Source: a bacterium
GTDB lineage: Bacteria; Hinthialibacterota; Hinthialibacteria; Hinthialibacterales; Hinthialibacteraceae
DNA length: 43,791 nt
Direction of reading: 5' to 3'
Assembly (NCBI GenBank): GCA_016125385.1
Contig: WGLV01000009.1
Span: forward strand, 1-43,791
Each line of letters begins with the position of its first letter. Position 1 is the first letter of the stretch. Shown here piece by piece: positions 1-8,983 of the stretch. The position numbers and the translations under genes are program-made. Below the pieces are notes generated by a model. The model did no database searches and was not told the origin of the DNA. It worked only from the letters and a program-made list of their open reading frames with translations.

Positions 1-137
1 CACCTTTGGGGACTCGCGATTCAACCCAAGAATTTCTCCCGCTTCGTGCACCTCGCGTCCCAAAAGCAAACCATGCAAAAAATCAAAAACTCATTGCATC
101 ACGCTGTTTTCTATGCCCACGGATAGCCAAACTAAAG
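1..137. other. Left-edge non-coding stretch
   Basis: No supportable gene is seen before the glyQS terminator. A short open frame runs through this stretch but its codon use and residues look random, and it continues across the terminator hairpin. The region probably belongs to the intergenic space downstream of glyQS. Confidence 0.5.
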
Positions 138-169
138 AAAAGAGCGGACGAGAAACCGTCCGCTCTTTT
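138..169 (-). terminator. Rho-independent terminator of glyQS
   Basis: A perfect 13-bp inverted repeat (138-150 and 157-169) with a 6-base loop lies just past the glyQS stop. On the minus strand the stem ends in a T-rich run, as an intrinsic terminator should. Confidence 0.85.
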
Positions 170-196
170 ACGTTTTGAGGAAATAATGAGCCGTCG

Positions 197-1573
197 TCAG
201 GCGCGGGGCTTGGACATCTCTTTCAACTGGTCGGCGATGGCGGAGCGCAGCTGATCGACGCTGACGCGAATCTGGCTCATGTCGTCGCGATTGCGGATGG
301 TGACCGAGTTGTCCTGCAACGAGTCGTGATCGACGGTGATGCACAGCGGCGTGCCGATTTCATCCTGGCGGCGATAGCGCTTGCCGATGTTGCCCGCGTC
401 GTCGTAGTTGGTTTTATAATCGAGGCGCAGATCGTCTTCGATCTTGTGGGCCAGCTCGACCATCTCGGGCGGCTTTTTGAACAATGGAAACACCGCCAGC
501 GTCACCGGCGCGACCTTGGGCGAAAAGCGCAACACGTTGCGTTCTTCCATCTCGCCCTTGTCGTTCGGCGCCTGGTCGATGTCGTAGGCGTCGGAGAGCA
601 ACGTCAACACGGTGCGGTCAACGCCCGCCGATGACTCGACGACGTAAGGAACATACTTCTCGCCGGTCAGGTCGTCGCGGTACGACAAGTCTTTTTTCGA
701 ATACTCCATGTGACGCTTGAGGTCGAAATCGGTGCGGTTGGCGATGCCCTCCAGCTCCTGCCACCCCATCGGGAACTGATATTCGACGTCGTAGCAGTCG
801 TCGGCGTAATGCGCGAGTTCGTCTGCGTCGTGCTGGCGCAGACGCAGGCGGCTGGCGCGCACGCCCAGCGAAATGTACCACTCCTTGCGTGCGTTCACCC
901 AATGCTCGAACCACTGTTTGGCTTCGTTGGGATGGGTAAAGAATTCGAGTTCCATCTGTTCGAACTCACGCTGGCGGAAGATAAACGACTTGGTGGTGAT
1001 CTCGTTGCGGAACGACTTGCCGATCTGGGCGATGCCGAAAGGCACGCGCTGGCGGGTGGTGGTCAGTACGTTCTTGAAATTGGGGAAAATGGTCTGGCAC
1101 GTCTCGGGGCGCAGGTAGGTGAACTGTCCCGCGTCTTCGACCGGCCCCCAATGGACTTTGAACATGAGGTTGAAGTTTTTGGGTTCGGTCAGCTCACCGC
1201 CGCATTCGTGCGGCTTTTTGCTGGGCTTCTGCGGGCATTGTTCTTCGTTGATCTTGTCGGCGCGGAAGCGGTGGCCGCAGGTCTTGCAGATAATGAGCGG
1301 ATCGTGAAAACCCTCGACGTGGCCGGAGGCCTCCCACACACGCGGGTGGGTGGTGACGGCGCCGTCCATGCCCACCACGTTCGGGCGGCTGGTGACGGTG
1401 TCTTTCCACCACGACTGTTTCACGCTGTTCTTCAGTTCGACGCCCAGCGGGCCGTAATCCCACGAGGCGGCGAAACCGCCGTAGATCTCGCTGGATGGAA
1501 AGATGAAGCCGCGCCGTTTGCACAGCGAGACGATTTCGTTCAACGAGGGTTGTACGGAGGGGGCGTCACTCAT
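197..1573 (-). CDS. glyQS: Glycyl-tRNA synthetase, single-chain dimeric type
   Basis: Charges tRNA-Gly with glycine in the cytoplasm. The 458-residue protein is of the usual length for the bacterial/archaeal/eukaryotic-type homodimeric enzyme, not the alpha2beta2 type. Class II signatures are visible: LRPETCQTIF near 154-163, motif 2 around FRNEI (188-192) with FRQREFEQMELEFF following, and motif 3 as ESSAGVDR (313-320). Cys96, Cys99, Cys113 and Cys124 form a probable zinc site in the insertion domain. The C-terminal anticodon-binding domain follows about residue 360. The ATG start at 1573 has an AAGGA-type ribosome site about nine bases upstream. It is transcribed alone and ends at a strong terminator. 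Nothing unusual is seen; identification is secure. Confidence 0.97.
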   Translation of the reverse strand: MSDAPSVQPSLNEIVSLCKRRGFIFPSSEIYGGFAASWDYGPLGVELKNSVKQSWWKDTVTSRPNVVGMDGAVTTHPRVWEASGHVEGFHDPLIICKTCGHRFRADKINEEQCPQKPSKKPHECGGELTEPKNFNLMFKVHWGPVEDAGQFTYLRPETCQTIFPNFKNVLTTTRQRVPFGIAQIGKSFRNEITTKSFIFRQREFEQMELEFFTHPNEAKQWFEHWVNARKEWYISLGVRASRLRLRQHDADELAHYADDCYDVEYQFPMGWQELEGIANRTDFDLKRHMEYSKKDLSYRDDLTGEKYVPYVVESSAGVDRTVLTLLSDAYDIDQAPNDKGEMEERNVLRFSPKVAPVTLAVFPLFKKPPEMVELAHKIEDDLRLDYKTNYDDAGNIGKRYRRQDEIGTPLCITVDHDSLQDNSVTIRNRDDMSQIRVSVDQLRSAIADQLKEMSKPRA

Positions 1574-1733
1574 GACCGTTCGTCCTTCGGGGCCGCCGCG
1601 CGGCCCGCATGGTTAAGTTTTTTCTTCATTTTGCTTGAGATGCGGCGATAATGATGGATAACGTCCATATTACGTTCGCTGAAAATGGAATGGTATCTCC
1701 ACGGCGGACGCTCGCAAAGAGGGAGAGGGTATC

Positions 1734-2054
1734 GTGAGTTTAAAGCAGGAACTCGAAGCGCTGTTCGGCGAAGAAACCGTGCGGATGGCGATGATCCAGG
1801 AGATTCTGGCGCAGCGCTACATTCAGCAGAACCCGGCGAAGGTGCGGGAGAATCTGCAACGCTTCGAAAAACTGAAGACGTTCGACAAGCAGAAGGCGTT
1901 CGTCGCCTCGTTCACCCCCGAGATGAGCCGCGCGATCATCTGCGCCCTGCTGTGCAACTCCGCCTCGAAGGTGGTGGCCGATCTGGGCGCGCACGCCGTG
2001 CTCGACAAGCGCATGGGCCGCGCCGTTCTGGGCGGCAAGATCATATCGCGCTGA
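1734..2054 (+). CDS. Small conserved-looking protein of unknown function
   Basis: A 106-residue, mostly helical, soluble protein that I do not recognise. The GTG start at 1734 is supported by a GGGAGAGG ribosome site at 1721-1728. The sequence is rich in charged helices in the N-terminal 60 residues (KQELEALFGEE, RFEKLKTFDKQKAF), followed by a more hydrophobic segment with two cysteines (ICALLCNSASKVVADLG). There is no signal peptide and no membrane helix. It lies divergent from glyQS and 20 bases upstream of the next gene, so the two are probably cotranscribed. A longer open frame that starts at 1685 overlaps it in another frame, but only the part after 2075 of that frame looks like real protein. 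Function is unknown. Confidence 0.7.
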   Translation: MSLKQELEALFGEETVRMAMIQEILAQRYIQQNPAKVRENLQRFEKLKTFDKQKAFVASFTPEMSRAIICALLCNSASKVVADLGAHAVLDKRMGRAVLGGKIISR

Positions 2055-2074
2055 CCGCGCGGAAACCGAGACGC

Positions 2075-2521
2075 ATGTTCTGGAAAAAGAAAACCACCCG
2101 CGCCAAACCGAAACCAGCCGCCGCGCAATCGCCCGTCAAACCCAACAAACCGCGCGAAACGCGCGATGATGGCAAGCGCATCGAGCTGGTGATGAACTGC
2201 TACGTGTACGTCGTCGACACCGAAGAGCTGGTTCAGTGCAAGACGGTGAACGTCGCCAAAAGCGCCATGCTGCTCAAGTCGATCCATCCGCTGGCGGCGG
2301 GGCAGGACGTGGTGTGCCTGTTGTCGGAAAAGAAACGTCTATCCAAAATCGCCGTACAGGCCGACAAAAACGCGCTCAAGGGCCGCATCGCCCGCGTGGA
2401 AAAAGAACCCTACCTCTTTCTGATCGACGTCGAGATCACCTTCGGCCGCATCGACCCCACCTCGATCTTTGACATCAATACTGAATTCACTAAATTCTGG
2501 TGGTCCCGCCACTGGTCGTGA
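2075..2521 (+). CDS. Small basic protein, possibly PilZ-like
   Basis: A 148-residue protein with an N-terminal Lys/Pro/Ala-rich basic tail (about residues 1-35) followed by a beta-rich domain. The domain has alternating hydrophobic strands (RIELVMNCYVYVV, PYLFLIDVEITFG). The open frame extends upstream to 1685, but that part only shadows the preceding gene; the ATG at 2075, 20 bases after its stop, is the sensible start. The strand order, a turn reading NVAKSAMLL, and length resemble a PilZ domain, but the RxxxR and D/NxSxxG c-di-GMP residues are not clearly present, so this is only a weak guess. It is probably cotranscribed with the gene before it. No export signal is seen. Confidence 0.65.
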   Translation: MFWKKKTTRAKPKPAAAQSPVKPNKPRETRDDGKRIELVMNCYVYVVDTEELVQCKTVNVAKSAMLLKSIHPLAAGQDVVCLLSEKKRLSKIAVQADKNALKGRIARVEKEPYLFLIDVEITFGRIDPTSIFDINTEFTKFWWSRHWS

Positions 2522-2560
2522 TGGATTGATTTTTCCCCTGTCAGTTCTGTTCCGCCTCGT

Positions 2561-5209
2561 TCACGCGGTGAGGACGACCGTCACCGATTCGCCGCGCGGG
2601 ATCAACAGCGGCGTTTCCAGTTCCACCACGCCGCGTTCGCCCTCCAGCGCGGCGGCGCGCACGGGCAGTTCGTTCTCTCCGGCGAAGACCTTCGCCTCGA
2701 TTCGCTGGCGGCGGATGGCGTCGCCCGGCGCGGGCAGGGTGAAGCGCACCAGCTCGGCCTGCCCGTAATGCACCTTGATCTCGCCCTGCAGGCGGCGTCC
2801 ATTCAGCGCCTGTTCATAGACGCCCCAGCCCGGCCCCGCCGACCAGAAGCAGGTGAAGTTGGGCTTTTTGACGCGCGGCTGAAAGCCGATGGCGCGCGCG
2901 GGCGCGTCGAACTCAAAGCCCGACAGCGCCAGTAACACCGACCAGCTCGCCATGGCGCGGGCGTAGTGGTGTCCGCATTCGACCTCGTTCCACGGGTTTC
3001 GGCGCTCGCCGTCGTAACGGTTGCGCACCGCTTTGACGACGTTCATGCCCTCTTCGACGAAGCCCTCGTAGATCAGGTGAGCGGCGACCTGGTACTCGAT
3101 GCCCGTCCATACTTCATCCGAGTAGACGAAGGGCAGCGCGGGGCGGTTGCCGCGCGGCCACGAACAGAGCAGCAGCCCGCCCTCGTCGCCCAGCGCGTAA
3201 ATGCGCTGGGGGTTGTAGTGATGAGAGAGCGTCTCTTTAAAGTTGTATTGATAGACCGCATGGATGGCGCTTTTGACGCGGTCTTCGGGCAGGTGATAGC
3301 CCAGCCCGGCGACGTGCGACATCCATTGCCCCAGCAGCTGGTCGCTCAGACAGCCGTCGCCCAGCTGATACTTGGTGTGCTGATCGGGGTCGTAAACCTG
3401 AATGTAATACTCGCCGTTCCATGTTTTTTCGTCGAGCGTCTTCGAGCCCTTGTCATACACCGCGCGGTATTCATCGGCGGAGGCGTCGTCGCCCAGCGCG
3501 CGCGCCATCTCTTCGCCCGCGCGCAACGCGCACAGATAGATCGCGCCCATCATCGGGTTGGGCCCGTAAAACTCGATGTCATAGGTATTGTGCTGGCGTT
3601 CTGTCATCACGCCCGATTTTTCCGGGTCCCATTCGGTCCAGGCGAATTCGAGCGCTTTTTTGGCGTTGGGCCAGACCTTTTTGAGAAAGTCCATATCGCC
3701 CGAGAGTTTCCACTCGCGGTAGAGTTTGACGACCGTGCCCATCTGGCCGTCGGCGGCGGGGCCGAACCACCAGAACGCCTTGCCCAGAGGCAGCAGGGTG
3801 CGGAACGCCATGCGCCCCACGCCGGAGGTGTTTACGTTGAAATCGACGACGCGCATGGTGCGTTCGAGGCTGGGGAATAGATGAGCCAGCGCCTGTTCAT
3901 AGTTCCAGACGTGGGTGCAGTTAAGCGGACAGCAACCCCCGGTGTCGTGCGTGCCCTCGAAGGCGAAGAAGTTTCCGTTATGGTCGCGGAAACAGGTCTG
4001 CGTGCGGATGATCGACATCTGGCTCGAAATCGCGTCGAGCGCTTCGGGCGGCAGGCTGCTTGAAAACAGCGCTTCATGAAAAAGACGGGTTTCGTCTTCA
4101 AGCCGTTCGAGGTTTTTGACGGTATACTCCGCCGCGTTCCACGCGCTGGTGAATCGCGTCGCGTAATGGTTGCCGACGAACGGATCCGAACCGTCCTTCT
4201 CTTTGAGTTCTTTCTCCGAGTTCCAGTAATTGACGCGATTGGGGAACCGCCACGTAATGAAAAACGGAACCGAGGCGCGTTCGCCCGGCGCCAGCCGAAG
4301 ACGCGCGCCCAGCGAGGCGGTGTCGTGCTGACCGTCGGGGCTGGGGTCCGATTTCGGCAGCGGCTCCAGCAGGCCGTCTTCAGAAAAGTCGTTCCAGAAC
4401 AGGCTCTGTGCGTCGAACCATCCGCCCCGGTCCCAGCGCGCGGCGTAGGTGACCGATTCGGCGGTGGTGACCAGCGCCATGCTTCCCCAGTTTTCGTCTC
4501 GATGATCGAGTTTGACGTTGGTCATGCGGATGCCGCGAAACGCGCCTTCATCCACGTATTCGTTCACGCCGCCGCCGCGCTTGTCTTTGCCGATGACGTT
4601 CTGCAGCGACCCCATGACCGTCAACGTGACCGGTTTTTTCGCTTTGTTTTCGATCTGCCAGTAGAAAATCGCGGCGGGGATGCCGCTGTCTTCGGGGTTG
4701 CCGGGAATCATCGGGTTGAAGCATTCCAGCGAGACGTCGAGCGGGACCTCGTCATCGACGAATTCGACGCGCGCGAAGGGGTATGAGCCCAGAAACTGCG
4801 CCGAGGCAAAGCGTGGCATGCCCGGCATCGAATCGCGGCTCAGGCCGAAGCCGCCGCGAAACGGCGGGCTCAGGCGCGATTCAAGAATCATCGCGCGCGA
4901 TTCTTCGCCGTCTTGCTGAAACCACAACGAAAAGCAGGTGTTTTCTAGCGTGGAGCGCTTGTTGGGCCGGTTGAAGATTTCCCAGTCGCGCAACTCGCCG
5001 CGCCCGCCGACCGAGACGCAGCCCGTGCCGATTCCACCCAGTGGAAACGCGATCTCCGAGAGATGGGGCTCTTCAAAAACGCGCCACACCGATTCGGTGC
5101 GGACGCGGGGCCGCCGCCGTCCGGGCTGAGCCGAAGCCTCGCCGCCGTAGAGACCCGCGAATGAAGCCGCCGTCATGATCTTTAACACGTCGCGCCGCTG
5201 CATCGTCAT
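2561..5209 (-). CDS. Tat-exported GH116 (DUF608) family glycoside hydrolase
   Basis: Probable exported glycosidase of the GBA2/GH116 type, a family acting on beta-glucosides or beta-xylosides. The 882-residue protein begins with a twin-arginine signal (QRRDVLKIMTAASFAGL, cleavage near residue 28), then an N-terminal beta-sandwich domain starting at PLGGIGTG (56-63), then an alpha/alpha-barrel catalytic domain from about residue 380. By comparison with human GBA2, Glu418 in FAFEGTHD is the likely nucleophile position and Asp623 in CLSDQLLGQ the likely acid/base. The stretch HDTGGCCPLNCTHVWNYEQA (421-440) is typical of the bacterial DUF608 branch. The ATG has a GGGAGA ribosome site. It diverges from a sugar isomerase-like gene, suggesting a shared role in glycoside use. 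Substrate cannot be told from sequence. Confidence 0.88.
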   Translation of the reverse strand: MTMQRRDVLKIMTAASFAGLYGGEASAQPGRRRPRVRTESVWRVFEEPHLSEIAFPLGGIGTGCVSVGGRGELRDWEIFNRPNKRSTLENTCFSLWFQQDGEESRAMILESRLSPPFRGGFGLSRDSMPGMPRFASAQFLGSYPFARVEFVDDEVPLDVSLECFNPMIPGNPEDSGIPAAIFYWQIENKAKKPVTLTVMGSLQNVIGKDKRGGGVNEYVDEGAFRGIRMTNVKLDHRDENWGSMALVTTAESVTYAARWDRGGWFDAQSLFWNDFSEDGLLEPLPKSDPSPDGQHDTASLGARLRLAPGERASVPFFITWRFPNRVNYWNSEKELKEKDGSDPFVGNHYATRFTSAWNAAEYTVKNLERLEDETRLFHEALFSSSLPPEALDAISSQMSIIRTQTCFRDHNGNFFAFEGTHDTGGCCPLNCTHVWNYEQALAHLFPSLERTMRVVDFNVNTSGVGRMAFRTLLPLGKAFWWFGPAADGQMGTVVKLYREWKLSGDMDFLKKVWPNAKKALEFAWTEWDPEKSGVMTERQHNTYDIEFYGPNPMMGAIYLCALRAGEEMARALGDDASADEYRAVYDKGSKTLDEKTWNGEYYIQVYDPDQHTKYQLGDGCLSDQLLGQWMSHVAGLGYHLPEDRVKSAIHAVYQYNFKETLSHHYNPQRIYALGDEGGLLLCSWPRGNRPALPFVYSDEVWTGIEYQVAAHLIYEGFVEEGMNVVKAVRNRYDGERRNPWNEVECGHHYARAMASWSVLLALSGFEFDAPARAIGFQPRVKKPNFTCFWSAGPGWGVYEQALNGRRLQGEIKVHYGQAELVRFTLPAPGDAIRRQRIEAKVFAGENELPVRAAALEGERGVVELETPLLIPRGESVTVVLTA

Positions 5210-5531
5210 TCCATTCTCCCTGTTTCACGTGATCGAACCCAGAGTGGCATCGCGACGCCGTTTTACCATATTTCATGGTGAAAAACAATTTCAGTGCGAT
5301 TCGCGGCGGAGATTTATCGCTTTACCGCCCTGTCGCGGAAAAACGACTTCCCCCGGCTTTGACATCGGCAAAACCTTGAAGCGGCGTGAAATTCACGGTA
5401 GGTTGGTGTACTTGTCAATTTGATGGGTCGGCGAGCGTCTCCGGCGTTTCGCGGGGAACGGTATCGCCTGAATCCACTGGTTGCGAATTATCGATTCACC
5501 ATTTCCTTGGAGGAAGAAGGAGTTACGAATC
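5210..5531. other. Divergent intergenic region between glycosidase and TIM-barrel genes
   Basis: About 320 bases without a gene, separating two divergent starts, so it must hold promoters for both. A TTGACA-like hexamer is present at 5359-5364 but no good -10 hexamer follows at proper spacing. I see no riboswitch fold or operator palindrome that I can support. Confidence 0.4.
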
Positions 5532-6572
5532 ATGGCACAAGCCTGTTTTCATCCAAGTATTGAAGGCGCTCAGCATGGCCCGAAAGGGCTGGAAGGCTTG
5601 CTCGACTTCGCCAAACAATCCGGCGCGGGCGGCGCGCAGCCCTCGAACTTCATGCTTGAAGACGGTAAGGGCGGCTTCAAGAGCGCGGCTGAGATTAAGG
5701 GCGCGTTTGAAAAGCGCGGTCTTCACCTCGACGGCATCTCGATGCACTGCCCCTTCTGGGTACACACCTCGGCCTGGACGGGCACCAAAAGCATGATTCC
5801 GTTCATCCCGGGCGACGTGGCCAAAAAGTCGACGGCCGAGATCGAAGCCTGGGCCGAAAGTTACATTCTCAAAGCGCTCGACCTGGCCGCCGAACTGGGC
5901 GTCAAGATCGTGCCCATGTTCTGGGGCGTCGCCTTCGGCTGGGAACTCGCCACCGGTTATCCCTGGGGCTTCTGGGCGGGACCGGGCTTCGACCTGTTGA
6001 AAGAAGGTCAGGAGCGCTTCGTTTCCAAAACCGCCAAAATCCGCCAGCACGCCAACTCGCAGGGTCAGTATCTCTGCCATGAGATTCACCCCGGCACCGG
6101 CGCGATGTGCGCGGACGACTTCAACATGCTGGTCGACATCTGCGACGGCGACAAATGCCTCGGCGTCAACGTCGACCCCTCCCACTGCTGGGAAGGCGAG
6201 AGCTGGGAAACCCGCTTTCTGAAAGTCGCCGATCGCTGCTACGGCTGCCATATCAAGAATCACGTGATTCGCCCCGGCTTCCCGCTTCGCGCCATGCAGC
6301 CCGGCTGGCAGCAGCGCGGCATGCAGTTCTGCGACTTGCCCACCGGCGACATCAACATGACGCGCTTCGTCGAGTTGATGATCACCATCGGCTATCCGCA
6401 GAAGTATTGCAGCGTGATGGGCACGGCGACCGCTCCGATGGTGGTTGAGGCCGAAAGCGCCCATCGCGACGTCGACGCCACCAGCGCCAACGGCATCGCG
6501 TACGTTCGCGACAACTGCTGCTTCCCCGTCGCCACCGGTTCGTTTGAAGACGGCATGGGTTCTGAAAAGTAA
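5532..6572 (+). CDS. Sugar phosphate isomerase/epimerase-like TIM-barrel protein
   Basis: A 346-residue member of the xylose isomerase-like TIM-barrel (AP endonuclease 2) superfamily, whose members isomerise or epimerise sugars and inositols with a divalent metal. The probable metal ligands are Glu184 (CHEIHPGT), Asp215 and His218 (VNVDPSHCW) and His240 (CHIKN), in the family's expected order. There is no signal peptide, so it acts in the cytoplasm. The open frame can be extended to 5481, but the ATG at 5532 is preceded by AAGGAG at 5517-5522, nine bases away, and fits best. It diverges from the GH116 gene and ends at a strong terminator, so it is a single-gene unit. The exact substrate (for example inosose, hydroxypyruvate or a keto-sugar) is not determined. 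Confidence 0.85.
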   Translation: MAQACFHPSIEGAQHGPKGLEGLLDFAKQSGAGGAQPSNFMLEDGKGGFKSAAEIKGAFEKRGLHLDGISMHCPFWVHTSAWTGTKSMIPFIPGDVAKKSTAEIEAWAESYILKALDLAAELGVKIVPMFWGVAFGWELATGYPWGFWAGPGFDLLKEGQERFVSKTAKIRQHANSQGQYLCHEIHPGTGAMCADDFNMLVDICDGDKCLGVNVDPSHCWEGESWETRFLKVADRCYGCHIKNHVIRPGFPLRAMQPGWQQRGMQFCDLPTGDINMTRFVELMITIGYPQKYCSVMGTATAPMVVEAESAHRDVDATSANGIAYVRDNCCFPVATGSFEDGMGSEK

Positions 6573-6598
6573 GCGGCGTCAACATTCAGCCACACACG

Positions 6599-6631
6599 AC
6601 CGGGGCGTCATCGTGGCGCCCCGGTTTTTTT
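6599..6631 (+). terminator. Rho-independent terminator of the TIM-barrel gene
   Basis: Perfect 9-bp stem (6599-6607 with 6617-6625), 9-base loop, followed by seven T. It lies 27 bases after the stop codon. Confidence 0.88.
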
Positions 6632-6674
6632 GTATGCGCCGCTTTCGTTACGTTCAATCAGAGCGCCTGACAAA

Positions 6675-6702
6675 AACAGGGCCTCGCAATCGAGGCCCTG
6701 TT
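6675..6702 (-). terminator. Terminator of the three-module secreted protein gene
   Basis: Perfect 12-bp stem (6675-6686 with 6691-6702) and a CAAT loop. On the minus strand it is followed by a T run (CCCTGTTTTTG), 38 bases beyond the stop of the gene that ends at 6740. Together with the plus-strand hairpin just before it, it insulates two convergent genes. Confidence 0.85.
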
Positions 6703-6739
6703 CCGTAGGGTTGAACGAGTGATTACTGAACGATCGGGC

Positions 6740-8731
6740 TTAGAACAACTCCCACGCCCCGATGCTGGATGACGCATTCGCGTTGACTACGCGCAGCCCG
6801 GCGTAGGCGGTGCGGTCGTCGGCGTTGGGGCCGTCCTGTTCGACGTCGTCGATTTGAACCGCGATGGTTTCGCCGGCCGTTACGGTGACCGTCCCGATCT
6901 TCTTTTCCCACAACTCCCGTGAGCGCGTCGCGCCGTAGAAATGTTGAAGAATCGAGCCGTCGGCCGATTTGGTCGCGCCTTCTTCGGCCACCAGCCTCAA
7001 CACGACCGGGTCGCCGTCGTTCAGCGAATACTGAATATCGTAGCGGTTATCGGCCGCCAGCCCATTGGCGTAACGCAGCCATACGTCATAGGTTCCCGCT
7101 TCGGCGAGGGTGATTTCAGAGCGGATGGGGTAGGCGTCTTCATCGGGCGGCCCGCCGCTCTCGATCAAGCCGATGCTCGAAAAGCGGGTTTTGATGCCGA
7201 GCGGGCCCGCTTCAATGGTGTCGCGCCGTCCCCACCAGAATGAATCGAAGCGATCGTCCGTGCCGATGGGTTCTTCGAATTCGTCGATAGGCGAAAAGGT
7301 GCGCCAGGTGGTTCCCTTGCCGTCGCCGCCGTCACGCAGAAAAGCGGAAGAGCCGTTGAGCGGATCGACCTCATAGCCAATGGCGTCGACCACCTGCCCG
7401 CCGCCCAGACCGCCGCCGGTGACGCGCAGACCCGCGTAGACGGAACGGTCGTTGGTGTTGGGGCCGTCCTGGATTACGTCGTCGACGTAGACGTCGATGG
7501 TTCCGCCCGCCGCCACGTCAAACGTGCCGATGTTGCGTTCCCAGATTTCAAACCCCGCCAGCGAGATATACTCCGCGCCGTCCCAGGCGTCGCCCTCGAG
7601 GGCTTCGTCGTAATTGAGGCGGGTGATGTACCAGGTTGAGCCATCGAACGAATATTGAATGTCATAGCGTTCATTCGCGCTGCCCCGGCCGGTTCCGTAA
7701 CGCAGGTACAGCGTATAGGTTCCCGCCTTGGCGAAGGTCAGGGCGGTGTGTACGGGAGGCGCGTCTTCGGTTCCATCGCCGATCTTGCTCTCCAGCACGC
7801 CGAAATCGGTCCGATTGGTGAGTAGAAGACCGTGCAACGCGGTCGGGCCCGCGCCGAAGCGCCGGGGCCGCCACTTGTTATCCGTGCCGCTGTCAACGGT
7901 TGTGAGTCCATCGGCGTCGCTGACGCCCACGGTTTCGCTGGTCCACGTGTTGCCCGCGCCGTCCGCGCCGGCTTTTTCGAGTCCGGTGGTGTCGGCGTTG
8001 ACGATGTCGACTTCCAACCCCATTGAGGGCGGGTCGAGGTCGAGATTGGCGCCAGTCACGCGCAACCCGGCGTAAACGCTGCGGTCTCCGCTGCCGGGGC
8101 CGTCCTGAATGATGTCGTCGGCGATGATGGTGATCGAATCGCCCGCGTTGACCTCGAACGAGCCGATGAACTTCTCCCAGATTTCAAATCCAGCGACGAA
8201 GATATACACGCTGCCGTCGACCGAATCGCCTTCGGTGGCTTCATCGTAATCGAGATGGATTTCCTGAAAGTCGCCGTCGTTCACCGCGTATTGAATGTCA
8301 TAGCGTTCAGTACTGCTTCGCCCGTCGCCATAGCGGAAAAACAGCGTATATACGCCAGCCTGTGAAAAAGTGACGGTGGTTTTCACCGCGGGCGCGTCTT
8401 CGGTTCCGCCGGTTCCGGTCTTGCTTTCAAGAACGCCGATGTTATCGAGGTTGGTGACTTTTTTCGAACTGGTGACTGTTTTTTCCGCGCCGAAGCGGCG
8501 GGCGCGCCACAGGTTATCGGAATTGCTGTCGACGGTGGTGACGGTTTCGGCGTCGGTTCCCGAGACCGGCTCGGTGATCCAGGTTAATCCACCGCCCGAA
8601 CCGTTTTTCTCAAAGCCGTTCGTCTCGGTGTTCACCGGTTGGATCTCGACGCCGCGCGTCTCGGCCCAGGCGGCGGCTGAAATCGCGAGACAGGCGAAAA
8701 GCATAAATCCCATTCGTATTTTTCCAGACAT
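6740..8731 (-). CDS. Secreted protein of three tandem ~200-residue beta-sandwich modules
   Basis: A 663-residue exported protein with a Sec signal peptide (hydrophobic core about 8-20, cleavage after AWA near 23) followed by three homologous modules at about 27-226, 238-437 and 450-650. Each module begins with a VEIQPVN / VDIVNAD / YEVDPLN strand, contains W-R-x-R-R-F or W-G-R-R, AG-x-Y-x-L/V-x-R-Y-x-x-G, R-Y-D-I-Q-Y, a W-E-K/R-x-I-G strand, and ends in QDGP-x(4)-DR-x-x-YAGLRV. The pattern of strands looks like a galactose-binding or carbohydrate-binding fold (CBM-like), but I do not recognise a named family. There is no catalytic domain, membrane anchor or sorting signal. GGGAGG precedes the ATG. 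It stands alone between terminator and promoter region. It could be a surface carbohydrate-binding or adhesive protein. Confidence 0.82.
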   Translation of the reverse strand: MSGKIRMGFMLFACLAISAAAWAETRGVEIQPVNTETNGFEKNGSGGGLTWITEPVSGTDAETVTTVDSNSDNLWRARRFGAEKTVTSSKKVTNLDNIGVLESKTGTGGTEDAPAVKTTVTFSQAGVYTLFFRYGDGRSSTERYDIQYAVNDGDFQEIHLDYDEATEGDSVDGSVYIFVAGFEIWEKFIGSFEVNAGDSITIIADDIIQDGPGSGDRSVYAGLRVTGANLDLDPPSMGLEVDIVNADTTGLEKAGADGAGNTWTSETVGVSDADGLTTVDSGTDNKWRPRRFGAGPTALHGLLLTNRTDFGVLESKIGDGTEDAPPVHTALTFAKAGTYTLYLRYGTGRGSANERYDIQYSFDGSTWYITRLNYDEALEGDAWDGAEYISLAGFEIWERNIGTFDVAAGGTIDVYVDDVIQDGPNTNDRSVYAGLRVTGGGLGGGQVVDAIGYEVDPLNGSSAFLRDGGDGKGTTWRTFSPIDEFEEPIGTDDRFDSFWWGRRDTIEAGPLGIKTRFSSIGLIESGGPPDEDAYPIRSEITLAEAGTYDVWLRYANGLAADNRYDIQYSLNDGDPVVLRLVAEEGATKSADGSILQHFYGATRSRELWEKKIGTVTVTAGETIAVQIDDVEQDGPNADDRTAYAGLRVVNANASSSIGAWELF

Positions 8732-8983
8732 ATCTACCTCCCGAAATAGAAACAGTTCAAATACAAGGGTGCGGAGACATGGAGAACTTCATTCGCGCGG
8801 GGTTGTAAATAGCAGCGGGCGAATCATCATTCGGGTATATCCTGTCCATAGTCACGCTCGGGCGGGATATATTCCGCGACATATTAACAGGCCATTACTT
8901 TAAAACAGTTTTCAGAAAAAGTAAACAATCCGTCTATCGAATAACATATCTTTCAACCGAAACAGGCATCCGAGAACTGAACT

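Noticed and set aside
710-1651. 313-residue open frame opposite glyQS
   Set aside because: It is antisense to a gene with clear motifs; the residues are typical of a shadow frame in GC-rich DNA. Long antisense frames opposite the GH116 gene, TIM-barrel gene, CCA gene, histidine kinases, glcD and the 953-residue protein were rejected for the same reason.
1685-2074. N-terminal extension of the second small gene
   Set aside because: This part only overlaps the upstream gene in another frame and has arginine/glycine-rich shadow composition; the ATG at 2075 is the likely start.
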